NCBI GenBank assembly: GCA_029062865.1
Contig: JAIDPG010000360.1
Coordinates: 1-9,209 of the forward strand
Direction: 5' to 3'
DNA length: 9,209 nt
Origin: Oscillospiraceae bacterium
GTDB taxonomy: Bacteria > Bacillota > Clostridia > Oscillospirales > Ruminococcaceae
Shown: positions 1 to 5,703 of the stretch, piece by piece
How the letters are laid out: each line of letters starts with the position of its first letter
How positions within the stretch are numbered: position 1 is the first letter of the stretch
Notes under the pieces: model-generated
Database searches by the model: none
What the model was told of the DNA's origin: nothing
What the model saw: the letters and a program-made list of their open reading frames with translations, nothing else
Program-made: the position numbers and the translations under genes

Positions 1-278
1 TCGTCAAGCTCCGAGTGCTTTTCGGGATTTATAGGCTCTGGGTCCATCAGGTTCTCGACATAATACCGAAAGCCCTTGTAAGTCGGCACACGCCCCGCGG
101 AGGTGTGCGGGTGCCCGAGATAGCCGTCCGCCTCGAGAGCCGCCATTGTGTTTCGGATAGTCGCGGGGGAAACGCCGATGCCCGCGTCCTGTGCCAACGC
201 CTTGCTGCCCACAGGCTCGCCGGTTCGAATATAAGCGTCCACAACAGCCGCCAGTATCTTAGCCGCACGCGGTTCCAC
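1..278 (-). CDS. hrcA: Heat-inducible transcription repressor HrcA (N-terminal part, cut by window edge)
   Basis: HrcA is a dimeric repressor that binds the CIRCE operator and represses the hrcA-grpE-dnaK-dnaJ and often groESL operons until heat shock titrates GroEL. The 92 residues visible cover the N-terminal winged helix-turn-helix domain. They include GEPVGSKAL (residues 20-28), VSPATIRNTMAALE (36-49) and the family signature HTSAGRVPTYKGFRYYV (58-74). The start is taken as GTG at 278, with a purine-rich GAGAGGGGG ribosome binding site 6 nt upstream. No ATG in this frame fits the start of the conserved domain. The dimerisation and inserted domains lie beyond the left edge. The gene is preceded by a perfect CIRCE element and a sigma-A promoter, so it is expected to regulate itself. 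grpE and dnaK would be expected further left, outside the window (inference from conserved gene order). Confidence 0.97.
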   Translation of the reverse strand, partial: MEPRAAKILAAVVDAYIRTGEPVGSKALAQDAGIGVSPATIRNTMAALEADGYLGHPHTSAGRVPTYKGFRYYVENLMDPEPINPEKHSELD

Positions 279-327
279 GATATGCCCCCTCTCGGTTTTC
301 AGCTTACCAACTAACTACTAATAACTG

Positions 328-354
328 TTAGCACTCTATCTCCACGAGTGCTAA
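328..354. promoter_or_regulatory. CIRCE operator (HrcA binding site)
   Basis: Perfect inverted repeat TTAGCACTC, 9-nt spacer, GAGTGCTAA, identical to the CIRCE consensus of class I heat-shock operons. It lies between the hrcA promoter and the hrcA start, at or just after the predicted transcription start, so bound HrcA would block its own transcription. In the mRNA it can also form a 9-bp hairpin. Confidence 0.98.
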
Positions 355-387
355 TTATAATTTAACACATTTTCTTTCATTTGTCAA
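354..387 (-). promoter_or_regulatory. Sigma-A promoter of hrcA
   Basis: Reading leftwards, a perfect TTGACA -35 box (387-382) is followed after 17 bp by TAAATT (364-359). An overlapping perfect TATAAT lies at 359-354, but with a 22-bp spacing. Either -10 would place the transcription start inside the CIRCE element, the usual arrangement for HrcA control. The -35 is clear. Which -10 is used cannot be settled by eye. Confidence 0.75.
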
Positions 388-490
388 GGGTTTTTGGGAA
401 AATTTTTCACAAACTCGTATAATATTTTTAATAATTTCTTGTGCAACATTACTGTTTTTGCCGAAAACCCGCCGTTTTATACGATTATCC

Positions 491-519
491 TTGACTTTGG
501 AAATATAATCATTTATAAT
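491..519 (+). promoter_or_regulatory. Sigma-A promoter of the radical SAM gene
   Basis: TTGACT (491-496), exactly 17 bp, then TATAAT (514-519): eleven of twelve consensus bases at ideal spacing. The predicted transcription start near 526 gives a leader of about 70 nt before the ATG at 596. It also falls after the ATG at 524, which argues against using that codon. Confidence 0.85.
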
Positions 520-595
520 ATATTTGGTAATTTTTAATAGAAATTTGAATAATTTGCCGTTCCCTACAGTTTGGAAGAGAAATCGGGTGAAAATT

Positions 596-1456
596 ATGCA
601 CAAAATCCGGGCAAAAGGCATTTTAAACGCAGACAACGGCATGAACGTCTACCGCGGCTGCTCGCACGGCTGTATTTACTGCGACGCGCGGAGCGACTGT
701 TATCAAATGGACCACGCGTTTGAGGATATCGAGGTCAAGGAAAACGCGCCGGAGCTTCTCGAAGTCGCGCTGCGCTCCAAGCGCCGGCACTGCATGATCG
801 GCACTGGCGCGATGTGCGACCCTTATCTTCATATCGAGCGCGAGCTTGAGATAACGCGGAAGTGTCTGGAAATCATCGCGAAATACGGTTTCGGAGTTAC
901 CGTTCTCACAAAATCCGACTTGATAATGCGCGATATCGAGCTTCTGGAGGAGATAAACCGTACCGCGAAGGCCGTCGTTCAGATGACGCTAACGACCGCC
1001 GACGAGGAGCTTTGCCGCGTTCTGGAGCCGAACGTCTGCACGACCTCCCGCCGCGCCGAGGTTCTCTCGGACATGAAAAAGCGCGGAATTCCGACGGTCG
1101 TATGGCTTACGCCGCTGCTGCCGTTTATCAACGACACGGAGGAGAATATGCGCTCTATTATAAAAATGTGCGCGGAGGCGGGCGTTTTCGGGATAGTCTC
1201 GTTCGGCATGGGAATGACGCTCCGCGGCGGCGACCGCGAGTATTATTACGCGCAGCTCGACAGGCACTTCCCGGGGCTGAAGCAGCGCTATATACAAAAT
1301 TTCGGCAACGCCTACGAGCTCGCCTCGCCGAACGCCGCGCGGCTTTGGGCGGTGTTTGACGAGGAGTGCGCGAAATACGGCATTGAAAGCGACCGCGACC
1401 GCGTTTTCCAATACTTGCGCGAGTTCCCAGAGCCGGAGCAGCTTTCGCTGTTCTGA
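596..1456 (+). CDS. SPL-family radical SAM protein (COG1533-like, putative DNA repair)
   Basis: Radical SAM enzymes hold a [4Fe-4S] cluster with three cysteines and cleave S-adenosylmethionine to a 5'-deoxyadenosyl radical. The cluster motif CSHGCIYC is at residues 22-29 (C22, C26, C29), next to the family context MNVYRG. The motif MCDPY (73-77) corresponds to the SDPY-type motif of spore-photoproduct-lyase-like proteins, and a barrel-like region follows to about residue 250. The 286-residue length fits COG1533 members. The start at 596 is preferred because GGGTGA lies 5 nt upstream. An in-frame ATG at 524 would add 24 residues with no homology and sits at the predicted transcription start. 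The protein ends in QLSLF (282-286), which matches the beta-clamp binding consensus. The exact substrate is unknown: most of this family are not true spore photoproduct lyases, so 'DNA repair' is a family-level inference. Confidence 0.92.
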   Translation: MHKIRAKGILNADNGMNVYRGCSHGCIYCDARSDCYQMDHAFEDIEVKENAPELLEVALRSKRRHCMIGTGAMCDPYLHIERELEITRKCLEIIAKYGFGVTVLTKSDLIMRDIELLEEINRTAKAVVQMTLTTADEELCRVLEPNVCTTSRRAEVLSDMKKRGIPTVVWLTPLLPFINDTEENMRSIIKMCAEAGVFGIVSFGMGMTLRGGDREYYYAQLDRHFPGLKQRYIQNFGNAYELASPNAARLWAVFDEECAKYGIESDRDRVFQYLREFPEPEQLSLF

Positions 1457-1522
1457 ATTGAAATCCCCGCGTTGCACGGGCAATTATATTATATAAATGA
1501 GTATCCGATATTACTTTTGGGA

Positions 1523-1551
1523 ATTTTATATAATCCGAAAAATTATAAAAT
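1523..1551 (+). promoter_or_regulatory. Candidate promoter and operator of the XRE gene
   Basis: A perfect TATAAT (1529-1534) lies 36 bp before the XRE start codon, without a recognisable -35 box. It is part of an inverted repeat: ATTTTATATAAT (1523-1534), 7-nt spacer, ATTATAAAAT (1542-1551), with 10-bp arms if the left arm carries a 2-nt bulge. Small XRE repressors commonly regulate themselves through such sites. The region is very AT-rich, so a chance palindrome is possible. Confidence 0.35.
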
Positions 1552-1570
1552 ATAAATAGGGTGGTTTTTT

Positions 1571-1888
1571 ATGAAACGTATAAAACTCCTGCGCGGCGAG
1601 CGCAAAATGAGCCAGCAGCGGCTTGCTATCGAGCTTAACGTAACGCAGGCGATGGTAAGCAAATACGAGGTCGGCGCGTCCGAGCCCGACATCGCGACTA
1701 TCTGCCGCCTTTGCGAGCTCTTCGGGGTGTCCGCGGATTATCTGCTGGAGCTCAGCGACGACAAGGTGAACGTTTCCGTGTTCGGGCTGTCCGAGGCGGA
1801 AAAGAGCCTGCTGTTCGGCTTCAAACGGCTTGACGAGCTGCGGAAAGCGAAGCTCCAAGCGTATCTTCAGGGGCTTCTGCAGGAATGA
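1571..1888 (+). CDS. XRE family (Cro/C1-type) helix-turn-helix transcriptional regulator
   Basis: A 105-residue DNA-binding protein. Residues 3-60 form a Cro/C1-type HTH domain: helix 2 at SQQRLAIELN (14-23), recognition helix at VTQAMVSKYEVG (24-35), then EPDIATICRLCELFGVSADYLL (38-59 approximately), the usual end of the fold. The C-terminal tail (70-105, rich in Leu, Lys and Glu) is predicted helical and may dimerise. It is not a ligand domain of any family I recognise. The start ATG follows AGGGTGG with a 6-nt T spacer. The gene lies 114 nt after the radical SAM gene and 78 nt before the lipoprotein gene, on the same strand. Its targets are unknown; itself and the lipoprotein gene are the obvious candidates (inference). 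Confidence 0.9.
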   Translation: MKRIKLLRGERKMSQQRLAIELNVTQAMVSKYEVGASEPDIATICRLCELFGVSADYLLELSDDKVNVSVFGLSEAEKSLLFGFKRLDELRKAKLQAYLQGLLQE

Positions 1889-1966
1889 CCGCCGCGATAA
1901 CTCTCAAAGAATTGACAAAACGTTTTAACACAAATTTCAGCAAAAAATAACAATGAGGAAGATTTT

Positions 1967-3328
1967 ATGAAAAAAACTATTACAAGCCTTGCGCTTTTTG
2001 CTTTTTTGCTTACCTTAACGGCGTGCGACGGAACTAACGAGACAAGCGGAGCGGCGCTTTCCTCGGGGAGCGCGTCGGCTTCCGCGGGTAATTCGAGCGC
2101 TTCGGGGACTTCGGGCGGCTTGAGCTCCGGCAGCGAGGTCGAGCCGGAAAGCTCCGCGGGCACACCGATAATGACGCTCCCGAATTTGCCGACCTCCGAC
2201 GAGCCGGAGACCGTCACGAACGCTCACGATCTGTATGACGGGAATTATGTGTATAATCCGAACGTTACCGACACATCAAACAGGAAGCGCTACTACGCGA
2301 ATTTTGAGTGGCAGGACAACCCCGGGATACTCTGGCAGAGCGGGATCAACGAAAAGCCGTGGGAGGAGTACGACTGGGACGCCGCCGTGACTTACGGCAA
2401 GGCGCACTGGGACGACGGCGTCGGGCTTTGCGCGCCGTTTGTTTCAAGGTGCATTACCGCGGGAGATATCACGAATTACACCGACAGCTCCACGTCGATA
2501 ACGCTGCAATTACTTCACTCGCGGCTTGGCTTCGGGCAATTTTTGAAGTACAACAAAAGCGACCACTCGATCCCGATGCCGGACTACGCGCGCCCCGGCG
2601 ACGTAATTCAAATCTACTGCTCGTATGAGGGTATGATGATCCACTCGCTTCTTATGGTGGGAACGGACGACGAGGGCAAGCTGAAGGCTGTCTGCCACAA
2701 TATGCGCAACAGCGGTACATACACGTTCCACATCGACGACCTGAACGACCCGTGCTACGACTGCAAGACCCCGACGGCGGAGGTGTTCTTCTATCACTTC
2801 TACCGCGATGACGACGAGGGGCTCCCGGAGGAGGTCGTCAAAAACCCCGATATTCTTTTGTGGGAAGAAAAGGCGTATGTTATCCCCGATGAGAAATACG
2901 ACCGCCAGGCGGCGCTTGATTTCGCGAAGCGTTATTCCGACGAGAGCCTGGGCTACTACGGCGCTTCTAATCTATCGGATATCCTGCAGGCGGGCGGGCT
3001 TTCGATCGGCTACCCGAACCAATCCGCGCTGTTTTTGCAGCTCCTGAAATCGCGCCTCGGCGAGGCGTACTCTCAAAAGGTCCGCGCCGACCGCACGGTA
3101 ATTCTGCCGCAATACGCGAAGGCGGGCGACATTATGTTCACCTACTGCCCGAACGACGGTATGATAGTCTCGTCGGGAATAATCTCCGGGCACGACGACA
3201 CAAGCAGAATGATAGTCGAGTGCACCGACCTCATAAACGACGGCTCGGCGGCTTATAAGGTAGACAGCTACTGCGCGGGCTGCGGGGACGATATTAAAGA
3301 GGTTATAATTTTTTGCTTTGATGATTAG
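1967..3328 (+). CDS. Surface lipoprotein with tandem amidase-like (NlpC/P60-superfamily type) domains
   Basis: 453 residues. A lipoprotein signal peptide ends in the lipobox LTAC, with lipidation expected at C20. Residues 22-66 are a Ser/Gly/Ala-rich stalk. Domain 1 (about 133-280) resembles the putative amidase domain family (amidase_6-like): YDWDAAVTYGKAH (135-147), a candidate nucleophile in GLCAPFVSRC (C155), GDVIQIY (211-217), a candidate base in IHSLLMVG (H226) and HNMRN (244-248). Domain 2 (about 311-450) repeats the plan with YDRQAALDFAKRY, QLLKSRLG, AKAGDIMFTYC and GMIVSSGIISG, but G332 and S402 replace the Cys and His. Four cysteines recur in both copies. The start has GAGGAAG 5 nt upstream. 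The protein is predicted to be anchored on the outer face of the membrane, acting on cell wall or peptide substrates. The enzymatic role is inferred from motifs only. Confidence 0.85.
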   Translation: MKKTITSLALFAFLLTLTACDGTNETSGAALSSGSASASAGNSSASGTSGGLSSGSEVEPESSAGTPIMTLPNLPTSDEPETVTNAHDLYDGNYVYNPNVTDTSNRKRYYANFEWQDNPGILWQSGINEKPWEEYDWDAAVTYGKAHWDDGVGLCAPFVSRCITAGDITNYTDSSTSITLQLLHSRLGFGQFLKYNKSDHSIPMPDYARPGDVIQIYCSYEGMMIHSLLMVGTDDEGKLKAVCHNMRNSGTYTFHIDDLNDPCYDCKTPTAEVFFYHFYRDDDEGLPEEVVKNPDILLWEEKAYVIPDEKYDRQAALDFAKRYSDESLGYYGASNLSDILQAGGLSIGYPNQSALFLQLLKSRLGEAYSQKVRADRTVILPQYAKAGDIMFTYCPNDGMIVSSGIISGHDDTSRMIVECTDLINDGSAAYKVDSYCAGCGDDIKEVIIFCFDD

Positions 3329-3346
3329 TCTAAAGTACATAATAAT

Positions 3347-3380
3347 ACGCCCCGTCGCGATTTTTCTCGCGGCGGGGCGT
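3347..3380 (+). terminator. Strong hairpin terminator after the lipoprotein gene, possibly bidirectional
   Basis: A 14-bp stem (3347-3360 with 3367-3380, one G-U pair) closes a TTTTTC loop. On the plus strand only a short T run follows (TTTCGGTT). On the minus strand the hairpin is followed by ATTATTATG. It sits 18 bases past the lipoprotein stop and 15 bases from the stop of the convergent gene at 3396, so it probably ends transcription from both sides. Confidence 0.8.
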
Positions 3381-3395
3381 TTCGGTTAATGTAAC

Positions 3396-3830
3396 TCAGT
3401 AGCGACCTCTTATATCAAGCTCGTGAAATAATCCGCTGTTGGTTACCCACGAATAAACTATATAAAAATTATCTCCGTTTATTTCAGTTTTGAACGCCAA
3501 ATCTCTGTGTTGAATAATAGCAATTTCCGAGGTCGTCTGCTTTCTAACCTCGCATTGTATCTTGCTTAAATAATAATCCTCCAATTCGTTTAAGGGAAGC
3601 TCGCTTTTAATGAGTATTGCGCCAAAATACTGCATTCCGTTGCCGTTCCCATCCAATTTTCCTGCCTTAGAAACGGTTTCAATATGCTCGGTATTTTGCG
3701 GAAGCTGCAGATCCGAAAGCTCTTTCGCGGTTTTCTTCGCGACATTGTCATTTACAACAGGTGTAGCTATCAAAATGGCCAGAATAGCACAGAAAATGAT
3801 GCCCAAACCAATAACGATTATTTTCTTCAT
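3396..3830 (-). CDS. Small membrane-anchored protein of unknown function
   Basis: 144 residues. Residues 1-23 are a short basic start (MKK) followed by a long hydrophobic segment, either an uncleaved membrane anchor or a signal peptide; no lipobox is visible. The remaining ~120 residues are soluble and probably outside the cell: a Lys/Glu-rich segment, then GNGNGMQYFGAILIKS and an alpha/beta pattern to the C-terminus. I do not recognise a named domain. The ATG follows GGGAGG by 5 nt, a strong ribosome binding site that makes real translation likely. The gene follows gpmI in the same direction, but a strong terminator lies between them and its T-tract reaches almost to this ribosome binding site. 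It is visibly more AT-rich than gpmI, consistent with separate acquisition (inference). Confidence 0.8.
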   Translation of the reverse strand: MKKIIVIGLGIIFCAILAILIATPVVNDNVAKKTAKELSDLQLPQNTEHIETVSKAGKLDGNGNGMQYFGAILIKSELPLNELEDYYLSKIQCEVRKQTTSEIAIIQHRDLAFKTEINGDNFYIVYSWVTNSGLFHELDIRGRY

Positions 3831-3844
3831 ATTTGCCTCCCGAC

Positions 3845-3881
3845 AAAAAATGCGCTCTCAAATCAATATTTAAGAGCGCAT
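3845..3881 (-). terminator. Intrinsic terminator of gpmI
   Basis: Reading leftwards, ATGCGCTCT (3881-3873) pairs with AGAGCGCAT (3858-3850). The stem continues inward to about 14 bp with one G-U pair around a 4-nt loop, and a run of T follows directly (3850-3845). It starts 13 nt after the gpmI stop. It is a textbook rho-independent terminator on the minus strand. Confidence 0.88.
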
Positions 3882-3894
3882 CTGTTTTAAATTG

Positions 3895-5463
3895 TCAGAC
3901 CATTGACGCCTGCCAGCTTGCGGGAGCTTCAAGCCCGAGCATTTTTACAACCGTAGGCGCTACGTTAGAAAGCCCGTAGCTGCCGTCCTTTATCGTGTAG
4001 GTCGTGTCCTTGTCATAGATGATGAAAGGCACGGGGTTGAGGGAGTGCGCGGTTCTAACCTGAACGTCGCCCTTCTTGTTCTTTTCGAGCATCTCGTCAG
4101 CGTTGCCGTGGTCGGCGGTTACGAGCATCGTAACGCCCTCCTCATCGCAGACCGCTTTAAGTCTCGCGAGCCCGATGTCAACGCTTTCAACGCCGATTAT
4201 CGTCGCGGGGAGCGAGCCCGTGTGCCCTACCATATCGCCGTTCGGGAAGTTGCAGCGCAGGAAGTCGTACTTCTTGGACTTGATCGCCTCTATAAGATCG
4301 TCGACGATATCCGCGGACTTCATCCACGGGCGCTGGTCAAACGAAACGTTATCGGACGGGATCTCCTTGAACGTCTCAAGCTCCTCGGAGAATTTGCCGG
4401 AGCGGTTGCCGTTCCAGAAATACGTTACGTGACCGTACTTCTGCGTTTCGGAAACAGCGTACTGACGGAGCCCCGCCTTTACAAGCACCTCGGACATCGT
4501 ATCGTGGATCTCCGGGGGATTTACGAGGAAGCGCGCCGGGAGCTTCAGGTCGCCGTCGTACTGCAGCATACCCGCGTAGCAAACGTCGGGCTTCGGTCCT
4601 CTGTTGAAGTGCGTGAATTCGTCCATATCGAACGCCATGGAAAGCTCGATAGCGCGGTCGCCGCGGAAGTTGTAGAGAATAACGCTGTCGCCGTCGGTGA
4701 TCTTGCCTACGGGCACGCCGTTCTCCGCGATTACGAACGCGGGGAGATTCTGGTCGTCCTCGTCGAGCTCCGCGCGGAGAGTGTTCAGCGCCTCCAAAGC
4801 AGAAGCGAACTGTCTGCCCTCGCCCTTAACATGAGTGTTCCAGCCGTATTCGACCATAGCCCAATCCGCCTGGTATCTGTCCATTGTTACCTTCATACGT
4901 CCGCCGCCGCTCGCGATCTTCGCATCAAAGCTTGCGTCGTTGAGCTCCTTCATAACGTCCTCAAGCTGACTGATATAGATCTCCGCCGAGCGTGCGGGAA
5001 CGTCGCGTCCATCCAGCAGCGTATGAACGCGTACCTTCTTAACGCCCTCCGCCTTAGCCTTTTTCAGCATATTAAAGAGGTGCGAGATATTCGAGTGAAC
5101 ATTGCCGTCCGACAGCAGACCGATAAAGTGCAGCGTGCTGTCCTTGGTCTTTACGTTCGATACGAGCTCTTTCCACGCGGAGCTGTCGTACATCTTGCCG
5201 CTCTCGATGTTCTCGTTTACGAGCTTTGCACCCTGCGAGTAGATCTGCCCGCAGCCGAGCGCGTTGTGCCCGACCTCGGAGTTGCCCATATCGTCGTCGC
5301 TGGGAAGTCCAACCGCGTCGCCGTGCGCCTTAAGGCGCGTGTTCGGGCAGTTCGCGAGCAGCCAATCCAACGTCGGCGTGTTCGCGAGCGTTACGGCGTC
5401 GCCGAGCCCCGTTTTGGAATAGCCTACGCCGTCCATTACTACTAATAAAATAGGTTTTGCCAT
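3895..5463 (-). CDS. gpmI: 2,3-bisphosphoglycerate-independent phosphoglycerate mutase
   Basis: This enzyme interconverts 3-phosphoglycerate and 2-phosphoglycerate in glycolysis and gluconeogenesis, in the cytoplasm, using two Mn ions and a phosphoserine intermediate. The metal and catalytic residues of the alkaline-phosphatase-like domain are present: D11 in MDGVG, S62 in GNSEVGH, D410 and H414 in NGDMVGHTG, D451 and H452 in TADHGNADEM, and H473. The transferase-domain residues are also present: H123, DGRDVPARS (151-159), R189, FRGDRA (266-271) and K342. Length is 522 residues. The start at 5463 (MAKPILLVVMDG) is chosen because AAGAAGG lies 7 nt upstream and family members begin there. An in-frame ATG at 5481 overlaps the stop of the small upstream frame (ATGA) and would add six residues. 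The DDDMGNSEVGHNALG stretch resembles the longer plant/protozoan-like branch rather than the Bacillus type. It probably shares a transcript with tpiA upstream. Confidence 0.98.
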   Translation of the reverse strand: MAKPILLVVMDGVGYSKTGLGDAVTLANTPTLDWLLANCPNTRLKAHGDAVGLPSDDDMGNSEVGHNALGCGQIYSQGAKLVNENIESGKMYDSSAWKELVSNVKTKDSTLHFIGLLSDGNVHSNISHLFNMLKKAKAEGVKKVRVHTLLDGRDVPARSAEIYISQLEDVMKELNDASFDAKIASGGGRMKVTMDRYQADWAMVEYGWNTHVKGEGRQFASALEALNTLRAELDEDDQNLPAFVIAENGVPVGKITDGDSVILYNFRGDRAIELSMAFDMDEFTHFNRGPKPDVCYAGMLQYDGDLKLPARFLVNPPEIHDTMSEVLVKAGLRQYAVSETQKYGHVTYFWNGNRSGKFSEELETFKEIPSDNVSFDQRPWMKSADIVDDLIEAIKSKKYDFLRCNFPNGDMVGHTGSLPATIIGVESVDIGLARLKAVCDEEGVTMLVTADHGNADEMLEKNKKGDVQVRTAHSLNPVPFIIYDKDTTYTIKDGSYGLSNVAPTVVKMLGLEAPASWQASMV

Positions 5464-5477
5464 TTGTTTACCTTCTT

Positions 5478-5636
5478 TCATAACAGAATATCCCTCATCA
5501 TTTCATAAACATCGGAATACCCTTTATACTTATCGGGGTTTTTCTTCATTTCCTCAACTTCGGCAATAGCCTCAAGTAATTCATCGCTTGGTTCTTCGTA
5601 AGGGAACTTACTTAGAACATCTTTTGAGAAACTCAT
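5478..5636 (-). CDS. 52-residue protein resembling the C-terminal part of a RelB-type antitoxin
   Basis: A short frame with a strong ribosome binding site (GGAGG, 6 nt before ATG) between tpiA and gpmI. The protein is very acidic in the middle (DELLEAIAEVEEMKK, about residues 18-32) and ends NPDKYKGYSDVYEMMRDILL. That pattern resembles the toxin-binding tail of RelB/DinJ-type antitoxins (acidic helix, then KxY...DEMxxDIL). The N-terminal ribbon-helix-helix DNA-binding part is absent, and an in-frame stop lies 12 codons upstream of the ATG, so no longer version exists here. No toxin gene follows. Its stop overlaps the ATG at 5481 (ATGA), the layout often seen between antitoxin and toxin. Its codons are more AT-rich than its neighbours'. 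It could be an antitoxin remnant, an orphan antitoxin-like decoy, or an unrelated small protein. Confidence 0.6.
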   Translation of the reverse strand: MSFSKDVLSKFPYEEPSDELLEAIAEVEEMKKNPDKYKGYSDVYEMMRDILL

Positions 5637-5660
5637 AATCAACCTCCGACATTCAGTAAA

Positions 5661-5674
5661 AATTGTTAATTGTC
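5661..5674. repeat. AATTGTY heptamer repeat, two units, after tpiA
   Basis: AATTGTT (5661-5667) and AATTGTC (5668-5674) in tandem, starting 30 nt downstream of the tpiA stop on its coding strand. The same heptamer is found after pgk (8296-8316) and, as a single unit, at the gpmI stop (3890-3896). Confidence 0.6.
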
Positions 5675-5703
5675 AAAGCGTTATGCGAAGCATATTGCGT
5701 TCA

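Larger units (their letters stand above)
279..595. other. Divergent intergenic region between hrcA and the radical SAM gene
   Basis: This 317-base AT-rich stretch holds the hrcA leader with CIRCE (328-354), the hrcA promoter (354-387) and the radical SAM gene promoter (491-519). Between the two promoters, about 388-490, I see no coding frame with a ribosome binding site and no convincing hairpin. A TATAAT at 418-423 lacks a matching -35 box. Confidence 0.8.

Noticed and set aside
524..595. Longer N-terminus for the radical SAM protein
   Set aside because: The ATG at 524 is at or before the predicted transcription start and lacks a ribosome binding site; the ATG at 596 has GGGTGA 5 nt upstream.
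355..642. 95-codon minus-strand frame across the hrcA/radical SAM intergenic region
   Set aside because: It overlaps both promoters and the start of the radical SAM gene, ends inside the hrcA promoter, and has the composition of AT-rich noncoding DNA.
862..1359. 165-codon plus-strand frame inside the radical SAM gene
   Set aside because: Arg-rich out-of-frame shadow of a GC-biased coding sequence with no motif.
1456..1485. Hairpin after the radical SAM gene as a terminator
   Set aside because: Only 4 bp (CCCG/CGGG) plus a 5-bp outer arm with a 5-nt bulge, and no T-tract.
1912..1940. TTGACA before the lipoprotein gene as a promoter
   Set aside because: The -35 is perfect, but at 16-18 bp only ATTTCA, TTTCAG or TTCAGC are found, which are poor -10 boxes. 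Left as undecided rather than annotated.
4045..5445. Long open frame (466 codons) on the plus strand opposite gpmI
   Set aside because: It lies in exact codon register with gpmI, so it stays open only because gpmI avoids TTA, CTA and TCA codons. Its product has no recognisable motif, and gpmI is certain.
5678..5698. Hairpin after tpiA as a terminator
   Set aside because: The stem is short (TATGC/GCATA) with mismatches outside it, and no T-tract follows directly; tpiA and gpmI may be co-transcribed.
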